Assembly: GCF_012489685.1 (NCBI RefSeq)
Contig: NC_080043.1
Span: 43,849,127 to 43,913,126, forward strand
Direction: 5' to 3'
Length of the DNA: 64,000 nucleotides
Source of the DNA: Lotus japonicus
Taxonomy: Eukaryota; Streptophyta; Magnoliopsida; Fabales; Fabaceae
Shown: positions 12,851 through 23,963 of the stretch, in pieces
How positions within the stretch are numbered: position 1 is the stretch's first letter
How the letters are laid out: each line of letters starts with the position of its first letter
Position numbers and translations under genes: made by a program
Notes under the pieces: generated by a model
Databases searched by the model: none
What the model was told of the DNA's origin: nothing
Seen by the model: the letters and a program-made list of their open reading frames with translations, nothing else

Positions 12851-13439
12851 CTTGCTCCGGACAGCTGATTAGGATTTATGATGGGTAATTCTTATACTTT
12901 TAAAACACAAACGGTGGGATTTATGATGCCACTTTCATAGTAAGGTCCGTGTTTTTCTTTTATTTGTTTAATTAAATATAGGGTAAAACATTTTTAGTGA
13001 TACCTAAATTAATTCTTATACTTTTAAAACTTTTTTTTGGGCTTGGCTTTGGTCATCAATATGGATCAACATATCTTCAAGATCATATGTCACTTATGGA
13101 GATACTTACTGATCGATCGGCTGTTAACTCATTTAGGGCTAGTTTGGGTGAGTGTTGGGGAGACTCCGACGCGCAATTTGGCACAAACATTGCACTTGGC
13201 CATTGAGAAAAAAAAACGCGCGATGTGGGTGGTGTAAAGCTAATACAAACGAGCACTTAATCATTAAGGTCACGGTCAGGGTGGTTGTCAGTTTTTAGTT
13301 TTTAGTTTTTACCTTTCAAATGTAAATTTGATAACAAAACATGTTCACTAAAAATAAAACCGAAATGGTTTTTATTCAATTTCAAAACGGATTTAGACTA
13401 ATTTTCAACACCCCAAAACATATTTTTGTAATTATGGTT
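12851..13439. other. Intergenic spacer between the SPS promoter and the (ACC)n block
   Basis: No gene is seen. The 20-bp stretch taattcttatacttttaaaa occurs twice (12889 and 13011) as a direct repeat. A possible MITE lies at about 13137-13257 (gggctagtttgggt at the left, a weak reverse counterpart at the right). The border near 13281-13310 (ggtggttgtcag) is weakly mirrored at about 30255-30274, beyond the retroelement, and may mark the original host of the (ACC)n block. Confidence 0.3.
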
Positions 13440-13600
13440 TTTTGTTTTAATAACATGTAACACAATCACCACCACACCCCTCGCACCTACCCTCCACCAT
13501 CTTCATTGTCGTTGCCTCCACCGCTATCGCCACCACCGCTGCCGCCACCCCACCACTGCCACCACCCTCCTCCAATATCACTATCACCACCACTGTCAAT
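13440..13600. repeat. Degenerate (ACC)n block, left part
   Basis: Imperfect CCA/CCG/CCT trinucleotide repeats on the plus strand. The block continues at 29678 beyond the retrotransposon, so this is one array split by the insertion. Open frames across it are low-complexity and not credible genes. Confidence 0.7.
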
Positions 13601-13605
13601 GACAC

Positions 13606-13956
13606 TGGTATGAGGTTACCCTCTTACCTGGCATGAAAGCAGAAAAAAAAACTAAAGAGAAGAAGGAGAAGACAAAATCAATATTCTTGTTGTTATTCTC
13701 AGCAGCTATAACGTGCTACTTATAAGGTCTAGTCAATAAAATAAATAAGGAAACCCTAAGTAAATAAGGAGGCTGCGCCTCTATAGTGTGTTGGTGCACC
13801 AATTAACCTAATTATAAAATACTTGGCAAAACTTGGGCTAATAGAATTAATGGCCCATTTATTTAGGAATAACAGAAATAAAAATACTACTAGTCCCTGA
13901 ACCTTATTGGCTTAATGATGGTTCTCTTGGGCCTTGTGGAGGTGGGCTCCGTACCA
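13606..13956 (-). repeat. 3' LTR of the outer gypsy element
   Basis: This copy begins TGGTATGAGG and ends CCGTACCA on the plus strand. It matches 29322-29672 with only three visible differences: a c/a near the start, a t/c in tgtgttggtg, and a t/c in gatggttctc. The final codons of the pol frame lie within it. Confidence 0.95.
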
Positions 13957-16900
13957 ATCCCTTTCCCCTTGAGAACGGGCTTGTCCGCAAGACCGGATAG
14001 AGCAGCTGTCGGGTCGGTAGAGCGGGTCGGGCACGGGGCGGTGCAGGACGAACCGGGCGTGCCACTGCTGTCAGGATAGAGAACCGGTGGTGCGTTGGCA
14101 GGAACAGAAAACGCGTGGGTACTCAGTGGGGGAGAGGACAAAGGCTTTGATGAACCAGTATGCTGCTTGATGGCAGAGAAATCAACATTAGTAGCCTTCT
14201 TGGGAGTGACCATAGCATTGTGATGCTGAGGAAAAGAGCCAAACACCAAACCAGGGGTATGAGCGTGTTCCTCATCCGCTGTTGCATGCGTGGAGAGCAC
14301 CATCGTAGGGGAGATGGCAGAGGCAGCTGGTGACGGCGGTAACGCCGCTGGTGCAGGTGAAGTGTTGCCATCCGAGGGTGTGGCGCCGGCGCTAGTAGGG
14401 ACCGATGGCGGTGCGTGAGGCGACGGAGCGGTCGTAGACGACGGCGGAGGAGACGGGAGCACGGCGGCTGGCGTGGGGTAAATGAGATCGTGAGCCAGAA
14501 CTGGAAGGGGAACAAATTCCAATGCAGGGTCACCATGGAATCGGCGCAACAGTGAGACATGGAACACCGGATGAAGGCGGCTTTCTGGTGGCAGAGCCAG
14601 CTCGTAGGCGACGGCGCCGACGCGGCGGACGATTTTGAACGGGCCAAAGAAGCGTCGAGCCAGTTTCTGAGAAGAGCGGCGGACCAGCGTCTGCTGGCGA
14701 AACGGCTGTAGTTTCAACAAAACCCATTCGTCGACGTCGAACGTAACACCCAGACGACCTTTGTCTTTGGAATTCTTCATGCGCTGCTGAGCCTTTTGGG
14801 GATTAGCCTTCAAGGAGCGCATAATCTGGGTTCTGTTTTGCAGGGAGGAGTCCAGAGACGCCTCAGACGCACTACCGGTGACATAATCGAGGAAGCAAGG
14901 GGGATCTCGACCATAGAAGGCTTGGAAAGGGGACATTCCGGCAGATGAATGGAAGGACGTATTATACCATAATTCAGCTAAGTGCAGAAATCGGAACCAA
15001 GACTTTGGTTGCTCACTGGAGAAACACCGCAAGTAAGTTTCCAAACTTTTATTAACCACCTCAGTCTGGCCATCGCTCTCCGGATGGTAGGCAGTGCTAA
15101 AATGAAGTTTGGTGCCTTGCACGCGGAACAGCTCACGCCAAAAATGGCTCAAAAATAGTTTGTCCCGATCGGAAATAATTGACCGAGGAAGCCCGTGGAG
15201 GCGGAAAATCTCTGTGGAGAACCGGGCAGCCAGGGACTCAGCCGTGAACTTGGCTGGCAATCCAATAAAATGACTGTATTTGGAAAGGCGATCCACCACC
15301 ACCCAAATTACCGAATGGCCTTGAGATGGGGGAAGACCTGTGATAAAATCCATAGAAATATCCTCCCAAACCTGTGAAGGGGTGGGGAGGGGTTGCAACA
15401 GCCCTTGTTTTTTTGTTGTTCTATGTTTGTTGAACTGGCAAGTGGGGCAATGTCTGATAAAGTCCTTGATATCTGTATACATTCCAGGCCAATTGAAGGA
15501 GGCGGCGAGCCGGGACAGCGATGGGTGAATACCAGAATGACCGGTTGTGGGCGAGGAGTGATACTCAGACATGAGAGATTTGCGCAGATTTGGAATGTCA
15601 GGTACAAACAAGCTCCCTTTATAGTGCAACAAGTTATTATGGTGTGTAAAATCCCTTTCAGTAAGGGACTTAGCCCAAAGTTCTGTTCCTGCAGAAGAAG
15701 AATAAAATTGGCGTAACTGATCCAGCAAGGTGGGGACAACAGAAGTCAGGACAACCAACAATGGAGTGTCAGAATGGCAGCGGGACAACGCATTAGCTAC
15801 TGTATTTGTATTGCCAGGTTTGTAATGTATCTCAAAATCGAAACCAAGTAGTTTAGAAGCCCACTTTTGCTGCTCCGGGGTTTGAATTTGCTGTGTCAAA
15901 AGATGACGTAAACTCTGCTGATCAGTATAAATGTGAAATTTTGACCCCAAAAGATATTGGCGCCATTTTTTAACAGCATCAGTGATTGCATACATTTCGC
16001 GGACATAGGTAGATTGGTTCCGCATTTGCTGGCACATTTTCTTACTAAAATATGCGATAGGATGCTTTTGTTGTGCTAGAACCGCACCAATGGCCACACC
16101 GGAGGCATCAGTTTCAATATCAAAAGGAATGGTGAAATTGGCCAACGCCAGGACCGGGGCGGAAGACAAAATGGATTTCATTTTGGAGAATGCTTGTTCA
16201 GCTGTAGCAGTCCATTTAAAGTTATCTGTCTGTAGTAGATCCGTGAGTGGAGCGGCGTGAGTGGCGTAATGTTGCACAAAGCGACGATAAAGCCAATAAG
16301 ACCCAGAAAACCGCAGAGAGCAGTGAGTGAGCGCGGTGTGGGCCAATCCAGGATGGCCTGCACCTTTGAGGCGTTAGGTTTGATGCCGGTAGGAGTGATG
16401 ACATGGCCCAAGTAGTCGATAGTATCAACGCCAAATGCACACTTAGACAACTTAGCATAAAAATGATGAGCTAGGAGGCTGTCTAACACAATGCGTAAGT
16501 GCTCCAAGTGGGAAAGCAAATCAGGACTATAAATGAGAATATCATCGAAGAAAACTAAAACGAACTTACGCAAATGAGGGCGCAGTAGGTCATTCATCGC
16601 GGCCTGAAAGGTGGATGGCACATTAGTTAATCCGAACGGCATAACTAGGAATTCATAATGGCCATCAACTGTGCGAAAAGCTGTTTTATGAGTATCCTCC
16701 GGTACCACCCGAATTTGATGAAAACCGGAACGCAAATCTATTTTAGAATAGATAGTAGATCCGCCGAGTTCATCAATAAGCTCATCAATAGTAGGCATAG
16801 GGAAGCGATCCTTTACTGTCATAGAGTTCAAACTGCGATAATCCACACAGAAACGCCAAGAACCATCTTTTTTTTAATCAACAAAACCGGGGAGCTGAAT

Positions 16901-17053
16901 GGACTAGTACTAGGCACAACAATACCGTCCTGAACCATATCGCTTAAGAGAGTGGACATGGCTTCTTTCTGGGAGTGGGGGTACCTGTACGGGCGAACAT
17001 TGACGGGTGCAGATCCCGGCAAGAGAGTGATATGGTGATCCTGGGGTCGGACC
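13890..17053 (-). pseudogene. Outer element pol: RT, RNase H, integrase (broken)
   Basis: Reading from high to low coordinates, the RT entry region (…VLLIKKK) at 17022-16860 is followed, after a frameshift in an A/T run near 16865, by the RT core with FFDDIL in place of the common YVDDIL. A second frameshift near 16290 leads into RNase H (ETDASG; YTDQQSLRHLL) and integrase, with the zinc-binding H...H...C..C (GHSGIHP; HCPTCQFNK), the first catalytic aspartate in MDFITGLP, the second in IISDRD and the glutamate in SDGQTEVVNKS. The tail is Pro/Ala/Ser-rich and ends RPKRTIIKPIRFRD inside the LTR. No clear chromodomain is visible. The upstream part of pol lies across the inner insertion at 27690. 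Confidence 0.9.
13957..13970 (-). other. Polypurine tract of the outer element
   Basis: On the minus strand the tract aaggggaaaggga directly precedes the 3' LTR, as expected for plus-strand DNA priming. It is also read as codons (KGKG) by the pol frame. Confidence 0.8.
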
Positions 17054-17058
17054 GGAGG

Positions 17059-20000
17059 TGTAACACCCCGATTTCGGTGGCGTCACTTCAGTAACAAAAA
17101 ATCAAGTAAAGCGGAAAAACAGGTATTTTTTTCGTTTTCTTTTTAAATAAAAAAGGCTTGGCGAATTAAAGACTCAACCCAATCGCGATTAACAGCGACT
17201 AACATACAATATAAGTACAGCCCTCGCTGCAACTAAAAACATCGTCACGAGTGTCCTCAAGTGACAGAAAGTAACTGAAAGTCGTGCCCGCAGGCAAATA
17301 AGTGCGACCCATAGTCAGAGTCATAACCTTTATAAATACAGTCCTCCAAGAAAGTAAGTCAGCCTAGAACGGCCTCCAAAAGACTTCCTACGTCCGACAA
17401 ACTCCCTGTGATCCTCATGGAAGGGAATCACACAAAAAAGCTAATAGTCGGGGACCTACCCTGCCCCAAAATAAGAAATGAAAATCAGAGCTATGACAAC
17501 GAAACCCGATATACTACACCCCTAACATCGACCCTCATCCGATCCTGCATGAAGTCCGGGTCCACGTCGAAGGCTTAGTAATAATCATTTCGCTCCGGGT
17601 CTTCCCCGAACGACGAAGCATCACGAAACAATCCGTCAACGACATCTGACAAAAAGGGCATACATAGCCCCCCAAACACAGGTAGCACGCGCAAGGGTCA
17701 ACTTACGGAATATAGTATAGAGAATACAAGCAACATGTGAAGTATAAGGGGTATATATATTAATATATATATGTTGTATATATACATATAAGTTATGCAT
17801 TGTCTTCCCTAAGGTTTATACATAGCATGTTATCAAATCTCTAATACAGTTCAATCATCAAAACACATAACGATGTTTATCAACATCAAATCATCAAAAC
17901 ACATAACGATGTTTATCTACATCAAATCATCAAGATCTCAACAAATATAGTTAGAGTGCATGATATGTCAATGCAACGTCAATTCAAAAGGTTCCTGAAG
18001 AAGTAGGCTGGGCACGATCGAGTCGGTCCTAACACAGGCATTGTGTCGACCATAACCCTCGGGTGTCACTTACAACCTTGACATAGCCGGATCAGTCCAA
18101 ACCCTGTGGGTCGACTTTTCCCTCCGCTATGCCTGACATCAACAGGTCAATCCTAACCATACGGTCGATCATATCCCCCATCGAATGCCCGAGTTACCCG
18201 AAGGTATATACTGTACCCGAAGGCATATACTGTACCCGAAGGTATATACTGTACCCAAAGGCATATACTCTACCCGAAGACATATACTATACCCGAAGGC
18301 ATATACTGTACCCGAAGGTATATATCGATTCTGCGACAAAAGGCAGATAACTATAAAAAGAGTGCAATCACTCATGATAACTTCTCGAGTCATCCGACTC
18401 ATCTAATTCGATGGTCAAAACTGCTCAGCGAGCGAAGAGTAACAATGTACTTGGAAACTTATAGTTCCCTGACTTATCCTTTAGATAGGCAAATAAATAA
18501 ACTGCTCATCGAGCGGAAAAGTATAAGCATACTCAGAAACTTTTGAGCTTCCCCAAAACTTCGATTCGGCGACACTTCTCATTTTCCAAAACTAATATCC
18601 AAATCCTAGAAGTTCATTTGAGATCCTTAACATTTAATTAAAAGAGTTTGAATGTTGTTTAAAGCATTATGGAATTTCTCATGAAAATATTTTCTTTCCA
18701 AAACTATAAGTTCAAAAGATCCCAATATCCCCAAAATTCCATGAGAAGGTCTTGAAACCACAAAAGAAGACAAGAGTCTGAACCTCAGTTCGTCTTGTCG
18801 AGATAAACCCTTAAGAATTCGCCACCAACGGGGCATAACTAACCGTTATTCCTCACATTTTGGTAGTCCACGAATAAACGATATAAATTGCACCATATGG
18901 TCAGCAGATTCCAATAATAATTGCATGTTCCAAAATAATGCGCACAAGTATTCACATAGCCGAAGATTAACCATTTAGCACATAGCAAGTATGGCATGTG
19001 AATCAAGTAATTGCGGTAAAACATAACCCTGTCCTATCCACTAGGAAGCAGTAAGACGGAAACCAGTAAACGGCCGAAGTCTCTCAGAAAACGGAGACAC
19101 ACGTCTCATATTAGTTTCACACGGCCGAAGCCTCAAAACATTTTCTCCAGTCAAAGCGATAAAGAAACATAAATAAGCAAGTCGAAGTTATCGACGCCTA
19201 AAGCATTAGCTAGCAGTGTAAGTTGCCCTTACTTGTAGCTCTTCCAGCGTGTTCCTCAAACTTTCCTTCACAATCTTCGTCCTCGTTTCCACAGAATTCC
19301 TCAAACGAACCTTAGAGCAAAATCACAGAATTCAATCACAGTGAGTCAGAAACTCAGCAAACAATAAGTACTAGGGTTACACGAAGCATTATAAACTCTG
19401 AAGTACGATAATCTAACGAGTTAAGACAAGTTTTCGAAAAACGAATTTTCTCCCCCCCTTGGAGGTGCTCTCGGCCACACACACTAATTGTGTGCGCCGA
19501 TTTTTCTTCGATTAAACTTGGTTCCTAGGCTATCATTAGTCGTAACTAAGGCGAATCAAAGCTCGGAAAAATTATCGGATCGAAAACTGTCGCAGGGGTA
19601 TTTTGGTCAATATTTTTAGCTCAGAATTTCAAAATTGGAATTTCAAAAAACAAATTTGATGGGGACATCCCCAACGACGTTTATGACAACTAATCCTACT
19701 GACACTAAGCTAAGTCGAGAGTTTTAAACCGAAAGAACGAAACTTTGGCTAAAAATGGGTTTTTCAAGCAGAATTGGAATTCGGCGGCATTTCGGCGACA
19801 TTCGGCAAAATGTAATCCGCTAAACATGCTCTTGGGCACGCAGGGAATAAGTTTAGACAGAGAAATCGAGTTATTTGGACAGTTTTACAAAAAGCTCAAA
19901 ACTTTGAGCACAGAAAGACATAGATAAAAGCGACAGAATTGACGATCAGAAGTAAGGAATAGCATCTATACCTCGAGGTCTACGCGTAGCAACGAACGGT

Positions 20001-20825
20001 GCAACGATCAGGCAAGAAACGGTGAAAAATTTTTCTTCCTCTTCCTCCTATGGTGCTCGCGGGTTTGGGTTGAAATGGGTGAAGGGTTTTGAAAATTTTT
20101 CATTTTCTTACTATTTATAGGTTTTGGAAAATGCGGAAAAATGAAAATTTCGTGATTCAGATTTTTCCTGCGCATTCCTCTGTGAATTCTAAGAAAGGTT
20201 CTGGCGACAGAATTCCAGAACTCAAAACATGTTTCTTGGAATTAAAGCAAACGATCCAAAGTCGGTGTAAATCGATTTTACCCGAAAAACTACTTTTTGC
20301 AGTTGATGTCGGATGAGAAAACTTCGTTCTGAAGAAAGATTCAAAGCATCGACAGAATTAGGTGTAGGCGTGTGGAATCTTCGTTTAAAGCTCCGAATAG
20401 AAAAAGTCTTCATCGTCCGTTGATTTTAGGTTTCTTGAACTATCAGTGATTTAGTTTCGGCAAACTTCCGAGTATTGGAATTTGACCTTCGTACATTCCA
20501 GGGTTTCGTATCGAAACGCTTGCCATGGAAGAATTTAAGAGAAGTTCTAACATTTCTGTGAAGATTTTTGGAATTAGTTCCTATAGTGCTTTAGGAGTAA
20601 ATTAATCGTTTACTAACGCTTTTTCCCTGGGCGTAAGCGAATAAGACTCGCGTTATAACTTATATCGATTTTAATACTATTCTTAGTTTTTTCCTGAACT
20701 TTCTCCTTCATAAATTTAGTCCATTTGGTAAACACTTGTTCAGGTTTCCTTCACGATACATCGAAACCTAATCGTGAATATGAATCTAATTAATTTATTC
20801 TAAGCTTAAAAACTTGGGTCTCACA
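17059..20825 (-). repeat. 3' LTR of the inner element
   Basis: Begins TGTAACACCCC and ends GGGTCTCACA on the plus strand. It holds a 19-bp minisatellite at 18195-18329 (seven units) and a duplicated segment of about 39 bp at 17846-17935. It is nearly colinear with 23964-27689, with scattered substitutions and small indels. Confidence 0.93.
18195..18329. repeat. 19-bp minisatellite in the 3' LTR (seven units)
   Basis: The unit is acccgaaggcatatactgt with c/t and a/g variants, in seven consecutive copies. The other LTR has five copies at 25099-25190. Confidence 0.9.
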
Positions 20826-20886
20826 TTACTACCCTCCAAAAAGAAAGTTTCGTCCTCGAAACTTAGGGCTCTGTAAAAAGCTCCGG

Positions 20887-21135
20887 ATATTATTCCTTGA
20901 TCTTTTCCTCGAACTCCCATATAGCATCGTCCGTGTCTTTGTTCCAAATAACTTTCACTAAAGCACTCTGCTTTCTCCTCGATTGTTTCACTCTTCTAGC
21001 CCTAGTGCTGACCGACGGCGTCTCAAAAGACATATCCTCTTTCAGCTCTAAATTGTCCGGTTCGACCACTTGCGTCGGGTCTCCGCTTGAAATAATACTA
21101 GTTGGCATTCTGTGCAATCGCACAACCTTAACCAC
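20887..21135 (-). pseudogene. Chromodomain-like C-terminus of pol (inner element)
   Basis: A fragment of about 80 residues ends LVKVIWN...DDAIWEFEEKIKE, resembling the [L/V]VKV.W...TWE.E core at the C-terminus of chromovirus integrases. Directly upstream the frame is interrupted by stops. It lies between the 3' LTR and the non-coding filler and is all that remains of pol. Confidence 0.6.
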
Positions 21136-22602
21136 TTGTTCCTTTACTTTCGTTCGTCCGAAATTCTGCTTAAACTCGGTATACCTCTGCCATTCCAGAG
21201 TGAATGTTCAACTTGTCCTCGTATTCTTCACTCATGATCCAAAACTCAACTCGATCGCTTGATAACCCCTAGACGAACTATTCCCTTGGAATCTACTATT
21301 CCATTAACGTCACTTCCAACTTCGTAACTATCCTCATTCGCACCATGAAATCAATCTTCTACTTAGTCACCATTCGAATTAAAACCCGACTTGAGTCTTT
21401 ATACCTTGTGCATCACTAGACTCATTCTCTTTAACATCAATTCATAAACAACCGATAAGCTAATCATCATCTTAATATCTAACAATCCATTATTGTCATT
21501 TCCTTCCTTAAAACTTTCCTCACTCAAACCAATTTACACTTACTGAAATCCTTAACACTTCACACAAATAAGGAATCATCCCCTAGAAGATCAAATCATA
21601 ACTATACCTCAAGGGACTTAACTAGTCATTTTATCATCCGATCCTCCAACCTTCTGAGATTTAACTGTTATCGTAACCGCTAACACCACTAAATCTCTTA
21701 AGTGTACATGAATCTCAGCTCACTAGGTCAACCTTAGCCCTAGGATTCTTATTCAACTTAGTAAAATTCACTAGCTAACCCTAGCATGCATCATCGAAAT
21801 CCATAACAAAGTTCCATTCACTCTTAGACTCTAAGCAACTTGTCCAAATATGATAACTTCAAGTATTCATCTTAATACTAACACTTTCCTTTTTGTAACT
21901 TGATCACCATCTCGTCGATAAACTTCTTAATCTCCCAATCAAATTATGACAAACTTCGAGTCCTACACACTTATGACAAGAATTAATAGACTTAAAACCT
22001 AAACCTTTTCCAAGTTTGGACCTCTAATGGCCTTTAATTCTTCAATACTTCTTAAATGAATATCCATTTCTTAAAACTATAACTCCTTCGCAAGAAAACT
22101 AATACTTAATGCGAACTTTTCCTTCCAAACTCGACTAATCCTCGATCCAATCAAGTTAATCTTACCAATCCTTCTATCAAAGTCCATAGCCAGCTGTGAT
22201 TCCAAATATCACCCCCTCGGTATTAAGTTGATCAGGCATAATACATCGAAGGTGGAAATTTAGAAAAAAAACCCACTGGAACAGTCAATGAGTTCCTATC
22301 ATCCAGTAGTCACAAATACCCTGATATTAAATCCTCAACGATTCCGCTACGGAACTACACACCCTCAATATCATATGTATACTACCCATAAGGAATCTCT
22401 CTAAGATTCACTATTTAACTTCTAGCTTCCTTATAAACGCATCGGTGCAAGACTACTTTTCTAGGCTTAGTGTGTCATCCTAAACCTCGTGTACCTCTAT
22501 AATTTAAACACGAGCAACAGTCAAATAAAGTCTTAATAGGTGTAATAACTATAAAGTCAAAACTCAGACAGTAAAAGCAAGTTAGGCGTGTTGCACATTA
22601 TA
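21136..22602. other. Non-coding filler where pol is expected (inner element)
   Basis: About 1.4 kb, AT-rich, without an open frame of note on either strand. I see no RT, RNase H or integrase motif, so this is not simply frameshifted pol. It may be unrelated replacement sequence or pol decayed beyond recognition. Confidence 0.6.
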
Positions 22603-23751
22603 CTAGAGTAATGAAGAGCATGTTGTACTAGAATGAGAAAGAATAGTTAGAAGGTTACCATCGTTCTTGCGCTCTCCTCTGGTTAACCCCTCAGCTCCTT
22701 CACCGTCCATGATATAAACCCTTCCTCTAGCAGCAGGGCGCTTTCCCCTTGCAGTGTTAACGGATGGCTCCCTCTTGGGCGCCTTACAGTCCACGGCTAG
22801 ATGCCCCACTCGGTTGCAATTAAAGCATCTTGGTCCAGTCGCTGAGCACTTGTCAGCAAAATGTCCAGTCTTCCCACACCTGAAACATGTCACACCCTTG
22901 TTGCCAGTTTGATTCCCTGCACCTCCAGTGGCAATGGTCATCGGTTTATACTGTCCCGGGGTAAAACCTTCCCCTATAGGACGCTGATAGGGCTTCTTCA
23001 TCTGAAACCTTCCTTTTCCCTTGTTGTCTTGGGAGCTCGACCTCATCGGTCCCCCAATTCCTGCTCTATTCATCCTTCTATTTTTCATCAGCTCCACCTC
23101 GGTGGCCTTCTCAACCAAAGTTTGAAACCGCATAATTCCCAACGGCCTCACTGAATCTTCGATGTCTGCTCTCAGTCCATTCAGAAACCGCTTACACATG
23201 TAGCGTTCATCAACATGGTTGTTGAAAAACTGGAAGTGCTTAGCCAATGATTCCAGTTTGGAAGCATACTCAGGTATGGTCATGCTCCCTTGACAAAGGG
23301 TCAGAAATTGTGCCTCCCGCTCGTCTCGAGCGCTAGTTGGAAAGTACTTCTCTAGAAATGCATCACGGAAAGAGTTCCAATTCACCTCTTCGTTGTTAGC
23401 TTCCATAATTCCTCTGGTGCCCCTCCACCAGTACTCGGCATCGCCCAGCAACAGATAAGTTGCCAGGCCCACCTTGGCCCCTTCACTAGTCTGTAGTACT
23501 TCGAAAATCTTCTCAATCTCTTGGATCCATAGATCCGCATTGTCCGGGTCAGTCCCACTCGTGAACTTGGGTGGATCCTGCCTTCGAAAATCATTCAGTC
23601 CCCTGTTCTGGTCCAGGGTCGCTTCTCTCCGAAGCCGGTGTAGCTCGCGTGCATCCTCAGTAGCACGCCTGTGTGCATTGTCATTCGTCTGTACAGTCAT
23701 TGCTTGGACCAAAGTGGCCACCATCTCAACAAGTTGGTTCGCGTTCACCAT
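22603..23751 (-). CDS. Gag polyprotein with two zinc knuckles (inner element)
   Basis: An uninterrupted 382-residue frame starts at the ATG at 23751, about 195 bp inside the primer-binding site. The core, with WIQEIEKIFEVL and YFPTSARDEREAQF, is the usual gypsy capsid domain. Two CCHC zinc knuckles follow at about residues 285-325 (CFRCGKTGHFADKC and CFNCNRVGHLAVDC). The frame ends soon after the point where protease would begin, so the pol deletion starts at or just before the protease. A frame kept open while pol is gone fits an element mobilised in trans, but relaxed decay since a recent insertion would look the same. Confidence 0.9.
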   Translation of the reverse strand: MVNANQLVEMVATLVQAMTVQTNDNAHRRATEDARELHRLRREATLDQNRGLNDFRRQDPPKFTSGTDPDNADLWIQEIEKIFEVLQTSEGAKVGLATYLLLGDAEYWWRGTRGIMEANNEEVNWNSFRDAFLEKYFPTSARDEREAQFLTLCQGSMTIPEYASKLESLAKHFQFFNNHVDERYMCKRFLNGLRADIEDSVRPLGIMRFQTLVEKATEVELMKNRRMNRAGIGGPMRSSSQDNKGKGRFQMKKPYQRPIGEGFTPGQYKPMTIATGGAGNQTGNKGVTCFRCGKTGHFADKCSATGPRCFNCNRVGHLAVDCKAPKREPSVNTARGKRPAARGRVYIMDGEGAEGLTRGERKNDGNLLTILSHSSTTCSSLL

Positions 23752-23945
23752 GTTCTGTATTCGTTTAGCAAACAGTCAGTACCAATCATAAGATAGTATT
23801 ATGCATAGCTATACAATATGATTGGGTAGCAACTTCAATCAATTAAAGCGAAAATCACTTGGCAGACAATCAATTTTTTACTCTTTGCAGAGTCACACAA
23901 CCTAGCACAGAAGACCTATTCCCCAAAGATTCCCGAAAGACTCGA

Positions 23946-23960
23946 CAAGCTCTGATACCA
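23946..23960 (-). other. Primer-binding site (initiator Met tRNA), inner element
   Basis: The minus strand reads TGGTATCAGAGCTTG a few bases inside the 5' LTR, the standard plant PBS complementary to the 3' end of initiator methionine tRNA. Confidence 0.92.
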
Positions 23961-23963
23961 CAA

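Noticed and set aside
14123..14727. Arg/Pro-rich open frames within pol
   Set aside because: Shadow frames of the Pro/Ala-rich tail of the gypsy polyprotein.
18195..18329. Possible CRISPR-like array
   Set aside because: The 19-bp units are contiguous with no spacers, and the genome is a plant; it is a minisatellite.
18129..18406. Tyr/Pro repeat peptides on both strands
   Set aside because: Produced by the 19-bp LTR minisatellite.
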